From Capnocytophaga sp. oral taxon 338 str. F0234 (lineage in GTDB: Bacteria; Bacteroidota; Bacteroidia; Flavobacteriales; Flavobacteriaceae), in NCBI RefSeq assembly GCF_000192225.1, contig NZ_GL872413.1, forward strand, positions 1,878,828-1,942,827: a DNA stretch of 64,000 bases, given 5' to 3'. The position numbers were made by a program, and so were the translations under genes. Position 1 is the first letter of the stretch. Every line of letters starts with the position of its first letter. Below, piece by piece: positions 43,629 through 52,566 of the stretch. Under the pieces are notes generated by a model. It saw only the letters and a program-made list of their open reading frames with translations, had not been told where the DNA came from and did not search any database.

Positions 43629-45479
43629 TTATACCTCTCTATTATTATCCCAATTTTCAAGATATTGAGCAACTCGTTGTACAAACATACCTCCCAATGC
43701 TCCGTTAATCACTCTATGATCAAAACTATGAGAAAGCATAAGCTTATAACGTATAGCTATAACATCTCCTTCAGGAGTTTCCACCACTGCAGGAACTTTT
43801 TGTATAGCACCAATAGCTAAAATACCTGATTCCGGTTGGTTTAGTATAGGGGTGCCAAAGAGATTACCAAAGGCTCCAATATTAGTTACTGTATAAGTAC
43901 CTCCCTTTACCTCTTCAGGCTTAAGCTTATTCTCACGAGCACGCTTAGCCAAATCATTCACATTCTTAGCTAGACCTACTAAACTTAATTGATCCGCATT
44001 CTTTATCACTGGTACTATTAAATCCCCATTAGGAAGCGCAGTCGCCATTCCTATATTGATATTCTTTTTCTTGAAAATACGCTCTCCATCTGTAGAAATA
44101 TTCATTAAAGGAAAATCACGTAACGCTTTAGCCACTGCTTCAATAAAAATAGGGGTAAATGTAAGTTTTTCTCCTTCACGAACCTCAAACTGTTTCTTGT
44201 ATTTGTTACGCCAATTCCAAATACGAGTAACATCCACCTCAATAAAGCTAGTTGCATGAGCCGCTATCTTCTTGCTTTCACTCATATAGTTAGCAATCAG
44301 TTTACCCATACGAGTCATCTCTATCACCTCTACATTCTCATCTACTGGAGAAGGTGTATAGGTAGTAGGTTTTTCTTCTGGCTTGTTCTCTGGTATTTGT
44401 AAAGTATTATTAGGCACCTCTGTAGTGGACACTTTCTTTACTTCTTCTTTTGTAGACTTCTGAGGAGATTCATCTTTAGTGTGTGTTGCAGTAAATGTTT
44501 TCATGAAATCCGCTATATCTGGATACTTTACTTCTTCTTGTACGGGTATTTCAGGAATAGGCACCTTTTCTTGTTCAAGAGTAGATGTAGCTAAAACCTC
44601 TTTCTCTGTCCTATTCTGATTAGGAAGTCCTTCTTGCACTTGAGTTTGGGCTTCATTCATTTGCACTTGAGATTCTGATATAGGATGTGCCAGAGAAGAT
44701 ATCATTGGTTCCTTTTGAGAAGGAATTGACTGCTCTTTGACATTTACTTGAGGATCATGCACCTCTATTTTATCATCAGTAGGAATAGAACTTTCCCTAG
44801 ACAAATTCTCCTGAGTAGAGACAGGAGTCTCCTCAACAGATTGCTGCACTGGTATAGGTTCTTTTTCTTCCCTTGGTTGTACAATTCCCTTTCTTGCCTC
44901 AATATAACGTAAAATATCATATTTGGTAACACGTCCTTCGGCTCCTGTTCCTTTTATAGAAGCTAATTCATCCTGAGAAATATTCTCCTCTTTTGCTATA
45001 GTTCTTACTAATGGAGAATAAAAAGTATTCATTCCACTTTCCTCCTTAGAGGCAATTGTAGGTACAGAAGTTGGCAAGTAAGGTACCTGTTGTATTATCT
45101 GCTTTTGTTCATCACTGAGTTCTTCCTCCTTAGTCTCCAAAGGAGATTTTTCTTCTTGAGTAGAAATTACAGAAACTTCTGTCACAGAAGGTTGTAGCGA
45201 CTCTGGCATAGAAATAGGTGCTATAGTAGGCTGTTGCACTTCGGTTTCTATAATAGCCATAAGCTGTCCCACTTTAACTACTGTTTTTTCAGGAGTTAAA
45301 ATATCCATAATTATCCCTGATACTTCACTAGGAATCTCAGAATCTACCTTATCGGTGGCTACTTCCACCAAAATATCATCAACCTGTACTGTATCTCCTA
45401 CCTTTTTAAGCCAAGAAGAAACTGTTGCTTCTTCCACACTTTCCCCCATTTGAGGTAATTTTAGCTCATATCTTGCCAT
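43629..45479 (-). CDS. Dihydrolipoyl acyltransferase (E2) of a 2-oxo acid dehydrogenase, branched-chain type
   Basis: 616 residues, long for an E2. One lipoyl domain (1-75) with the lipoylated Lys44 in VEVATDKVDSEIPSEV; a Glu/Pro-rich linker; a peripheral-subunit-binding domain at about 152-190 (YSPLVRTIAKEENIS, GTGAEGRVTKYDILRYI); a second very long low-complexity linker of about 190 residues rich in Gln, Glu, Pro and Ser; then the catalytic domain (about 385-616) with SHSFDHRVINGALGG. MARYELKLPQMGESVEEA resembles flavobacterial branched-chain (BkdB-like) E2 rather than OdhB. No E1 or E3 gene is adjacent. It acts in the cytoplasm; the acyl group moved is inferred. Confidence 0.85.
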   Translation of the reverse strand: MARYELKLPQMGESVEEATVSSWLKKVGDTVQVDDILVEVATDKVDSEIPSEVSGIIMDILTPEKTVVKVGQLMAIIETEVQQPTIAPISMPESLQPSVTEVSVISTQEEKSPLETKEEELSDEQKQIIQQVPYLPTSVPTIASKEESGMNTFYSPLVRTIAKEENISQDELASIKGTGAEGRVTKYDILRYIEARKGIVQPREEKEPIPVQQSVEETPVSTQENLSRESSIPTDDKIEVHDPQVNVKEQSIPSQKEPMISSLAHPISESQVQMNEAQTQVQEGLPNQNRTEKEVLATSTLEQEKVPIPEIPVQEEVKYPDIADFMKTFTATHTKDESPQKSTKEEVKKVSTTEVPNNTLQIPENKPEEKPTTYTPSPVDENVEVIEMTRMGKLIANYMSESKKIAAHATSFIEVDVTRIWNWRNKYKKQFEVREGEKLTFTPIFIEAVAKALRDFPLMNISTDGERIFKKKNINIGMATALPNGDLIVPVIKNADQLSLVGLAKNVNDLAKRARENKLKPEEVKGGTYTVTNIGAFGNLFGTPILNQPESGILAIGAIQKVPAVVETPEGDVIAIRYKLMLSHSFDHRVINGALGGMFVQRVAQYLENWDNNREV

Positions 45480-45560
45480 TTTTAATTCTTTTTAAACTGT
45501 TCAGAATCATGTTACTCTTAAAAGGTGAAATTTATTATCTACCTTTAATTTTATTACAAA

Positions 45561-46169
45561 TTACTGTACCTCAAAGGGTATGCGATGAAGAATACTTCTA
45601 CCCAAAGTTACCTCATCGGTATATTCCAATTCATCTCCTACAGAAATTCCTCTTGCTATGGTGGAAATAGTAATATCAAGACCTTCCAATTGTTTGAATA
45701 TATAAAAGTTGGTCGTATCTCCTTCCATTGTATTACTCAATGCAAAAATAATTTCCTTCACTGTTCCTTCCTTAGCCTTTTTTACTAAAGAAGCAATATG
45801 TAGCTCATTAGGTCCTATTCCATCTATCGGTGATATCCTACCACCAAGTACATGGTACAAACCATTATATTGTCCTGTGTTCTCTATTGCCATTACATCA
45901 CGTACATCCTCCACTACACAAATTACAGAAGGATCACGATTGAAACTGGCACAAATTTCACAAATTTCAGTATCCGATATATTATGACAATTTTTACAAT
46001 AAGTAATTTCATTACGAAATCTCACTAAAGAATTTGCCAATTGTTCTACTTGTCCATTAGGTTGTTTGAGCAAATGTAATGCCAACCGAAGGGCTGTACG
46101 CTTACCTATTCCTGGTAATTGAGATATTTCATATACTGCATTTTCCAATAATTTGGAAGAAAAGTTCAT
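45561..46169 (-). CDS. recR: Recombination protein RecR
   Basis: 202 residues, standard length. A helix-hairpin-helix ([17 protein letters not shown]), the four-Cys zinc site ([17 protein letters not shown]), and a Toprim domain ([48 protein letters not shown] with the [12 protein letters not shown] end). RecR acts with RecO/RecF in loading RecA on gaps. It starts 16 bases after pheT and is probably cotranscribed. Confidence 0.96.
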   Translation of the reverse strand: MNFSSKLLENAVYEISQLPGIGKRTALRLALHLLKQPNGQVEQLANSLVRFRNEITYCKNCHNISDTEICEICASFNRDPSVICVVEDVRDVMAIENTGQYNGLYHVLGGRISPIDGIGPNELHIASLVKKAKEGTVKEIIFALSNTMEGDTTNFYIFKQLEGLDITISTIARGISVGDELEYTDEVTLGRSILHRIPFEVQ

Positions 46170-46185
46170 AATTTCTTATGGTTAA

Positions 46186-48612
46186 TTAAGACCGTAATTC
46201 CGCTCCTACTTCCTTACTAAATGTATCAAGCAAAACATTCATGACCTTATCAATCTGTTTATCTGTTAGAGTTTTATTCTTATCTTGAAGGACAAAGCTA
46301 AGCGCATAACTCTTCTTTCCTTTAGGAAGTTTATCTCCTTGATAAACATCAAATAAAGAAACCTTCTTAAGAAGTTCCTTTTCCGTTTTAAAAGCTATCT
46401 GATAGAGTTGTTCAAAAAGAACATTTTCATCCAAAAGTAGTGCCAAATCTCGGCGCACTTCAGGGTATTTAGGAATCTCTGTGTAAAATACTTTCTTCGA
46501 AAGATTCTCCAATACTTTATCCCAACTAATATCTGCAAAGAAAACCTCCTGCTTAATATCAAAATAATTTAAAATACTCCTTTTCACCTCTCCAAGGGAT
46601 GCTAAATGTATCTTTCCCAAACTAAGCTGAATACCTTCTTGAAAAACAGATTCATCAGTAGGACTTTCAACAACCTCCTTAATACCTAAGCGCTCAAGGA
46701 TCCTCATTATATATGCCTTCAGATAATAGAAATTCGTTCTCTGGGTAGGAGCATTCCACATTTCAGGATATACATTTCCTGTAAGAAAAAGTGTAAGATG
46801 CTTAGGCTCCTCAAAATTATCTCCTATCCTATGATAAGTTTTACCAAACTCAAAGAGAGCCAAATCACTACGCTTACGATTATTATTATAAGCAATAGTT
46901 TCCAATCCTGAGAATAGCATATTCTGCCGCATTACTGCCAAATCTTGACTTAATGGATTGAGTATAGCGACTGCTTGATTGGGATCAATATCTGTAGAAA
47001 GTTCATTATATTTTGCTGTAGTAAGGCTATTATTCATTATTTCAAAAAAGCCCTGTCCTGCAAGCTGTGCACCTATGATATTCTGTATATTAGTATCCTC
47101 ATACTTACTAGAATGAGCCATAGTAGCACTTACTTTGGAAGAATACTCTATTTTGTTATAGCCATATACACGCAGTATCTCCTCTATCACATCTACATCA
47201 CGCTGTACATCTACTCGATATGAGGGTACAGTGAGTCCCATTCCTATTTCAGTAATACTATTAATTTGAATATCCAAAGAGTGAAGAATGCTTTTAATTT
47301 CATCACGAGGAATTACCTGCCCTATAAGATTATCTATTTTTTCATAAGTCAAGAACACTTTGAAATCCTCTATCTTCTTAGGATAGAAATCAATCACATC
47401 AGAGGAAATTTCTCCTCCTGCCAATTTTTTAATAAGAATAGCAGCACGTAAAAGTGCATATTTGCAAGTATCCACATTGATGCCTCTTTCAAACCGAAAA
47501 GAAGCGTCTGTACTAATTCCATATCGTTTCGCTGTTTTACGAATAGCTATAGGGTTAAAGTAAGCACTCTCCAAGAAAATATGAGTAGTATCTTGGCTTA
47601 CTCCTGAATTATTACCTCCGAGTACCCCTGCAAGGCATAAAGGCTTGTCCATATCACAGATAACCAAATCCTCAGCGGAAAGACTGCGATCTACTCCATC
47701 CAAAGTTTGAATTCTCTCTCCCTCTGTGGCGTTACGTACAATTATCTTCTTACCTGAGATATGTAAGGCATCAAAGACATGTAAAGGTTGTCCCAAATCA
47801 TGAAGTACATAATTGGTTGCATCTACCACATTATTCTTAGGAATGATTCCTATGGCTCTCAATCTGTTCTGTAACCAAGCAGGTGAAGGAGCTACCTTAA
47901 TGTTAGAGATACTCACTCCACAATAACGCGGAGCTAATTCTTTGTTATCTACTAAAACATCTATTTTAAGTAATCGGTTATTAACAAAAAAATCAGTTAC
48001 TGAAGGGGTAATAATTTCTTTATTAATTCCTTGTTGTAAGAGTCCTGCTCTAAGATCACGAGCCACTCCCAGATGGCTCATAGCGTCAGCACGATTAGGA
48101 GTAAGCCCTATTTCAAAGATCACATCAGAGACCACATTGAACACCTCACCACAAGGCTTCCCATTAGGTAAGGTATTCTCCAAAACTATAATGCCTTCAT
48201 GGTTATCTCCTAAGCCAAGTTCATCTTCTGCACATATCATTCCAAAGCTCTCCTTTCCTCTTATCTTTCCCTTTTTTATCTTAAAAGGAACTCCTTCCTT
48301 ATCATAGAGTGTTGTACCTATGGTAGCAACAGCCACCTTTTGTCCTTGGGCTACATTAGGAGCACCACATACTATAGGGACTACCCCTCCCTCTCCTAAG
48401 TCTACCTTAGTAAGGCTCAACTTATCTGCATTAGGATGCTTAACACATTCCAATACTTCACCTACCACTACTCCTGCAAGTCCTCCTTTTATACTTTCAT
48501 AAGTAGTTATACCTTCCACTTCCAAACCTAAGTCTGTAAGAATCTCACCTACTTTTTCTTTAGGTAAGTCAATCTTAAGAAAGTCCTTAATCCAATTATA
48601 TGAGATTTTCAT
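46186..48612 (-). CDS. pheT: Phenylalanine-tRNA ligase beta subunit
   Basis: 808 residues. The tRNA-binding OB domain (about 40-155; VVGEVLECVKHPNADKLSLT), B3/B4 editing domain (about 215-385; NVVDATNYVLHDLGQPLHVFD), B5 domain (about 400-475), the catalytic-like core, and the C-terminal FDX-ACB anticodon-binding domain (about 715-808; TEIPKYPEVRRDLALLLDE). It forms the alpha2-beta2 enzyme with PheS, encoded elsewhere. TAATTTTG on the minus strand (48638-48645) is the likely promoter. recR follows. Confidence 0.96.
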   Translation of the reverse strand: MKISYNWIKDFLKIDLPKEKVGEILTDLGLEVEGITTYESIKGGLAGVVVGEVLECVKHPNADKLSLTKVDLGEGGVVPIVCGAPNVAQGQKVAVATIGTTLYDKEGVPFKIKKGKIRGKESFGMICAEDELGLGDNHEGIIVLENTLPNGKPCGEVFNVVSDVIFEIGLTPNRADAMSHLGVARDLRAGLLQQGINKEIITPSVTDFFVNNRLLKIDVLVDNKELAPRYCGVSISNIKVAPSPAWLQNRLRAIGIIPKNNVVDATNYVLHDLGQPLHVFDALHISGKKIIVRNATEGERIQTLDGVDRSLSAEDLVICDMDKPLCLAGVLGGNNSGVSQDTTHIFLESAYFNPIAIRKTAKRYGISTDASFRFERGINVDTCKYALLRAAILIKKLAGGEISSDVIDFYPKKIEDFKVFLTYEKIDNLIGQVIPRDEIKSILHSLDIQINSITEIGMGLTVPSYRVDVQRDVDVIEEILRVYGYNKIEYSSKVSATMAHSSKYEDTNIQNIIGAQLAGQGFFEIMNNSLTTAKYNELSTDIDPNQAVAILNPLSQDLAVMRQNMLFSGLETIAYNNNRKRSDLALFEFGKTYHRIGDNFEEPKHLTLFLTGNVYPEMWNAPTQRTNFYYLKAYIMRILERLGIKEVVESPTDESVFQEGIQLSLGKIHLASLGEVKRSILNYFDIKQEVFFADISWDKVLENLSKKVFYTEIPKYPEVRRDLALLLDENVLFEQLYQIAFKTEKELLKKVSLFDVYQGDKLPKGKKSYALSFVLQDKNKTLTDKQIDKVMNVLLDTFSKEVGAELRS

Positions 48613-48637
48613 AAAATGATGCTATGTTTTGGAGTCG

Positions 48638-48645
48638 CAAAATTA
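48638..48645 (-). promoter_or_regulatory. Promoter of pheT-recR
   Basis: TAATTTTG followed by CGAC on the minus strand, 26 bases before the pheT ATG. Confidence 0.55.
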
Positions 48646-48824
48646 CTATATTTTATTGTAATGAGAAAATTTTTTTTAATTGAATACATAATATCTTTAT
48701 TTGATAATTAAGTATTCTTTCTAATATAATTATAATTAAAAGAATTAAACAAAACATTTTCAGCAATTTTGTAAGAATAAAAATATTGTATCTTTGCCTT
48801 TCAAAAAAAGTAATTTATAAAAAA

Positions 48825-49634
48825 ATGAAAAAATTAGGATTAATCTTGCTTTTAGCAAGTACCATAGCCTTTAGTCAAAACAAAAAAAATGGTTGGGATG
48901 CTGTCAAACTTAAAGGAAAGGTAAAGATATATCGTATATTAGATTATCGAATAGATGAAGATGGGAAGCCTTTCAAAGGCAACTCAGAACTCCTAATAGA
49001 ATTCAGTCCTGTAGGGAGAACTACTAAAATTCAAATCAATAATAACGGAGTAATCATGTCCTATCATGACACCTATAATGATCAAGGGTATTTAGTAGAA
49101 TCAGTTTCAAAAGATGAAGATAACAAAACCTTTTCTACCAATCTTTACGAATATGATAACAAAGGCAATCGAATTAGGAACGACCTGCTCACCGCTGAAG
49201 GGAATCTTTCTATGAGTACTTTCTCAAAATATAATGATAAAAGTTTACTTATAGAGAAATCTAAATGTGTAAGAGGAAAATGTGATGAGAAAACTACTTT
49301 TACCTATGATAAGAAGGGATTTCTTATTCAAGAGGATAAGTATAAAAAGAATGTACTTACCAGTAAAACTCTTTATAAGAATGATGCTACAGGAAATCCT
49401 TTGGAAAAGTTCCTCTATGATTCCTCTGATAAGCTCTTAAAGAAAGTAACTTCTAAGTATGATATTCAGGGTAATGAGATAGAGACTATTACCTATGAAG
49501 GTGATGGAACCATCTCAGAAAAGAAGACCTATCTTTACGAATATGACAAGATGAAGAACTGGACGAAGAAAACCGAATTTCACAATGGGGAACTCTTTTC
49601 AATCATTGAACAACAATTTGAATATTATAAGTAA
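48825..49634 (+). CDS. Secreted protein with YD/RHS-like repeats, unknown function
   Basis: 269 residues from the ATG at 48825 (an in-frame start at 48786 lies inside the TATCTTTG promoter, 48790-48797). Signal peptide (about 1-17, AFSQ). The rest is a series of short beta-hairpin repeats of about 20-25 residues (LYEYDNKGNRIRNDL, FTYDKKGFLIQEDKY, SKYDIQGNEIETITYEGDG, LYEYDKMKNWTKKTEF), like the YD repeats of RHS proteins but without a core or toxin domain. It is 80 residues per four repeats, very Lys-rich, and probably periplasmic or surface-bound. It ends at a repeated-family terminator. Confidence 0.65.
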   Translation: MKKLGLILLLASTIAFSQNKKNGWDAVKLKGKVKIYRILDYRIDEDGKPFKGNSELLIEFSPVGRTTKIQINNNGVIMSYHDTYNDQGYLVESVSKDEDNKTFSTNLYEYDNKGNRIRNDLLTAEGNLSMSTFSKYNDKSLLIEKSKCVRGKCDEKTTFTYDKKGFLIQEDKYKKNVLTSKTLYKNDATGNPLEKFLYDSSDKLLKKVTSKYDIQGNEIETITYEGDGTISEKKTYLYEYDKMKNWTKKTEFHNGELFSIIEQQFEYYK

Positions 49635-49647
49635 TAAAAGAGAGGGA

Positions 49648-49679
49648 GAGGCTACCCTTTTCGGACAGTTTCTTTTTTT
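49648..49679 (+). terminator. Terminator (repeated family)
   Basis: GAGGCTACCC, TTTTC, GGACAGTTTC and seven T, 14 bases past the stop of the YD-repeat gene. One arm has two mismatches against its sister at 20188. Confidence 0.75.
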
Positions 49680-49709
49680 GTATTCTATAGATTATCAACC
49701 TGGGTTTTG

Positions 49710-49908
49710 CTTCCATTTTCCTTTTATCTCATCTATCTTAGTAACCATCCTTTTCTCAGGATTATAGGACTGATGGAGAGTCTTATATACATAGACTTGT
49801 TTGCTTAAGAGCTTTTGTAGCTGCTGAATACTACCCTAACTACCAATGCTTCTGCTGTGCCTGTAAAGAGAAGCAAAGCAATAGGAAAATTATTGAACAT
49901 ATTTTCAT
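49710..49908 (-). pseudogene. Truncated duplicate of the 5' end of the adjacent 304-residue gene
   Basis: On the minus strand ATG at 49908 begins MKICSIIFLLLCFSLQAQQKHW and then stops. The DNA continues to match the first 190 or so bases of the gene at 49915-50829 (shared blocks such as CCATTTTCCTTTTATCTC and AGGACTGATGGAG), with substitutions, an early stop and a frameshift. It lies directly downstream of that gene, so a tandem duplication followed by loss of the 3' part is the simplest history. Confidence 0.8.
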
Positions 49909-49914
49909 ATCAAT

Positions 49915-50829
49915 TTAATTAGTTAATTTGTTGATTTGCTCATTCTTAATAGGCGAGTAGAAATAACGATCTTCGTAGATAAATTCGTAGCCTCCTAAGG
50001 CCTTATGTCTGTACACTTTTTTAGAAAGAATGGCATTCTTAGGCTGTCGGTTTTCATTATTTTTTTTCCATTTGTCTAAGACTTCCTCATAAGGAATATC
50101 GGGGGCATAGGTATATACCCTTTTTTCTTCTTTTTTAAGTCCTATATTGGAATCTCTCGGTTCGTACAGTTCCAATTCATGGATATTTCCTAAATCATCA
50201 TAGGAGAGTTTTTGCTTATCTCTATAGCCATTCTCCCTTATATACAGTTTTTCTATAGCCTCCCCTTTACTGTTATACCTCACTTGGGGGGGTACACCTT
50301 TCTTGTAGGTTGTCTCTTGTATAGAGAAATGATACCATTCCTTGGGAGGGTCATAGGTAATGCCTCCCCAACCTTTTTCAGTATTATCTCGACTCTCATC
50401 TTTTTTGAGATATAACTTCCCGTCTATATTCTCAAAATAGAAGGTCCTAAAGGATTGCCAGTCTCCTTTTTCATTTTTATCATATATTCTCTCTTGGATT
50501 TCCGCTCCCATATATACATAATGGATCATTTCCCGCTCCCGCCAGCTTTCAGTAGCTCGGTCGTACTTATAGACTAACTTACTCAGTAGGCTATCTTGCG
50601 GGCTATACTCACATACATACTTATACTTATCGTTCCATTTTCCTTTTATCTCATCTATCATGGTAACCGTCCTTGTCTTGGGATCATAGGACTGATGGAG
50701 GGTCTTATATATATACTCTGTCTTATCCGAATGGAACTGGATCTGCTGGATACTATCCAATTGCCAATGTTTCTGCTGTGCTTGTAAAGAGAAGCAAAGC
50801 AATAGGAAAATTATTGAAACTATCTTCAT
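49915..50829 (-). CDS. Secreted YD-like protein, unknown function
   Basis: 304 residues. Signal peptide (1-17, FSLQAQ), then a Tyr/Lys/Glu-rich chain with loosely repeated YD-like hairpins (YKYDRATESWREREMIHYVYM, KLSYDDLGNIHELELYE, VYRHKALGGYEFIYEDRYFY). I do not recognise a named family. It is the last full gene of the DKNYY run, is preceded by the same CTCAAAA heptamer array next to its ATG, and is followed by a broken copy of itself. The shared promoter-proximal repeat suggests joint expression with the DKNYY genes. Confidence 0.6.
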   Translation of the reverse strand: MKIVSIIFLLLCFSLQAQQKHWQLDSIQQIQFHSDKTEYIYKTLHQSYDPKTRTVTMIDEIKGKWNDKYKYVCEYSPQDSLLSKLVYKYDRATESWREREMIHYVYMGAEIQERIYDKNEKGDWQSFRTFYFENIDGKLYLKKDESRDNTEKGWGGITYDPPKEWYHFSIQETTYKKGVPPQVRYNSKGEAIEKLYIRENGYRDKQKLSYDDLGNIHELELYEPRDSNIGLKKEEKRVYTYAPDIPYEEVLDKWKKNNENRQPKNAILSKKVYRHKALGGYEFIYEDRYFYSPIKNEQINKLTN

Positions 50830-50831
50830 AA

Positions 50832-50857
50832 GAGTTTTGAGTTTTGAGTTTTGAGTT
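50832..50857. repeat. Heptamer array, about 3.5 units
   Basis: TTTTGAG repeated (CTCAAAA on the coding strand), ending 5 bases before the ATG of the 304-residue gene. Confidence 0.85.
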
Positions 50858-50858
50858 G

Positions 50859-52529
50859 CTATTGTTGGTTTAATAATTTACTGGCTTGCTCATCAGTTAA
50901 TGGACACATTACCCCTGTTCCACCTAACTCGGCAAGCCAATACCCCTGGGCATTCTTAAAGAGATAGTAATTAGTACCAGGAGCAGTATCCATACCACAG
51001 CCCTTTCGGTAACCTGTATAGATAGCTAAGAGTTCTACATCTTTGTTTTGGAATAACCTTGTGGTACCATAATACCAATAATCTTTATCGGCTAAGAAAC
51101 CATTGCCCGCTGGGGTTAAGGTAGGTGTATCATACCCCTGAACAACCCGTAGCTTTTCTTTTTCTCCCCATCTGTCGTAATAATACACTTTGTCCTTATC
51201 CTTATAGAAACCACTGCCCAAACCTACAAATGTATTGGCATCTGCCCTTTGAGGCGTTTGTGCAACGTATATCTTATTATTAGCTTTGTACAAATTATAT
51301 GCAAAAGCATCTTGTATTTCAGCCTTTTTATCCATAGCATTATTCACCAAAAATAATTTTCCCTCTTTGAGATCTTTTACTTGTTTTGGGGTCAGATTAG
51401 GAAAATAGTCTTTTTTACCTTCTCCGAAAGGATAAAAAGCCTGATTGAGATAGATTACATAAGCTCCCTTGTCAAAATTATAGAAAGTATTCTTCCCAAG
51501 CACAGGAGGAACGGTATAGTGGAAAGGCATTTTTTCTTTACCATTGTAATAAATACCTTTTTTATCATACTTAAAATCTGATTTAGGAAGCATTCCAAAG
51601 GTAGGAGCATCGTAATTTGTTTTGTAATCAGCCTCTGAATAGACAGTTTTCCCATCGGAGATATACTCACTATTTACTTGGTCAAAAACACGTATATTAG
51701 CAAAGTTTTTCTTTTCTATAGGAGTCTTAGCTTTTCCATAGAATATGTGATCTTTGTCCATAGCATAGTGCCTTGAAAGTGGTCTAAGTGTCTTGGCATC
51801 AATATCCTCCACCTCTATCCATCTGAGTTCTTCTCCTATAGCAAAAGTAGGTGTATATAGCACATATTCTGAGGTTTTAAAAAGTATATTGTTTATATTT
51901 TCTATTTTTTGTCCTTTGTAAGAGACAGGCACTCCCTTATGGTAGGTATTATTTTTATCAGAGATCAGTTCCAAATAACTATGTGTTCTCACAGAAGGGC
52001 TATGAGAACCTACTATTTTATTTTCGTAATAATAGAGGTAGTCCTTATCCTTGAAATAACAACCATTAAAATACTCCACCGCCTTAAAGGAAGCTGGGTC
52101 TGCCACCTCTATTTCTTGGGTACCTAAAAAAGCCTTTTGATTGGTACGCCATAGATATTCCACCCCCTTATAGACGCCTCCTTCCCCTCTGGGGCGTTCC
52201 TTCTCCCCTACTACCTTAAATCCTGTAGTATCAATAGGAAAGAAAACACCTTGGTAATAAATACCATTTTTGTCCATCGCAAATCCATCTCTCTTAAGCT
52301 GAAAAGAAGGCATATCTGCCGAGAATTCATGGCGCGTATCACAGGTTTGGTATATCAACCTATTTTGGTTTAGGATATACCCCTCTACATATCGGCAACC
52401 ACTATTCCAGTTTTGCGATACGTCTAAGCTACTCACCTTAGTGGCATCGGTAACTTGTAGGATTTCTTTTTGGGCAAAAAGATAGGGGCTTACACAAAAA
52501 AGCCATAAAAGTAATATAAAAAATCTCAT
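50859..52529 (-). CDS. DKNYY-family secreted protein (paralogue 1)
   Basis: 556 residues with a cleavable signal peptide (ending LFAQ). The chain is built of recurring 30-40-residue modules with DKNxxYY-type cores: MDKNGIYYQGVFFPIDTTGF, FKDKDYLYYYENKIVG, MDKDHIFYGKAKTPI, YDKKGIYYNGKEKMPF, YKDKDKVYYYDRWGEKEK, LADKDYWYYGTTRLF. This matches the DKNYY family (unknown function, often lipoproteins). The final block (VELLAIYTGYRKG, YLFKNAQGYWLAEL, CPLTDEQASKLLNQ) is almost identical in paralogues 3 and 4. It lies in a five-gene tandem array reading leftward. Unlike 3-5 it is not a lipoprotein. Confidence 0.8.
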   Translation of the reverse strand: MRFFILLLWLFCVSPYLFAQKEILQVTDATKVSSLDVSQNWNSGCRYVEGYILNQNRLIYQTCDTRHEFSADMPSFQLKRDGFAMDKNGIYYQGVFFPIDTTGFKVVGEKERPRGEGGVYKGVEYLWRTNQKAFLGTQEIEVADPASFKAVEYFNGCYFKDKDYLYYYENKIVGSHSPSVRTHSYLELISDKNNTYHKGVPVSYKGQKIENINNILFKTSEYVLYTPTFAIGEELRWIEVEDIDAKTLRPLSRHYAMDKDHIFYGKAKTPIEKKNFANIRVFDQVNSEYISDGKTVYSEADYKTNYDAPTFGMLPKSDFKYDKKGIYYNGKEKMPFHYTVPPVLGKNTFYNFDKGAYVIYLNQAFYPFGEGKKDYFPNLTPKQVKDLKEGKLFLVNNAMDKKAEIQDAFAYNLYKANNKIYVAQTPQRADANTFVGLGSGFYKDKDKVYYYDRWGEKEKLRVVQGYDTPTLTPAGNGFLADKDYWYYGTTRLFQNKDVELLAIYTGYRKGCGMDTAPGTNYYLFKNAQGYWLAELGGTGVMCPLTDEQASKLLNQQ

Positions 52530-52532
52530 AAT

Positions 52533-52552
52533 AGTTTTGAGTTTTGAGTTGC
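52533..52552. repeat. Heptamer array, about 2 units
   Basis: Two TTTTGAG units followed by TTGCTGTTAATT, 5 bases before the ATG of paralogue 1. Confidence 0.8.
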
Positions 52553-52566
52553 TGTTAATTTGTTCA

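Noticed and set aside
47942-48307. 121-codon plus-strand frame inside pheT
   Set aside because: Shadow of the conserved PheT reading frame; Ser/Pro/Thr-rich chance composition.
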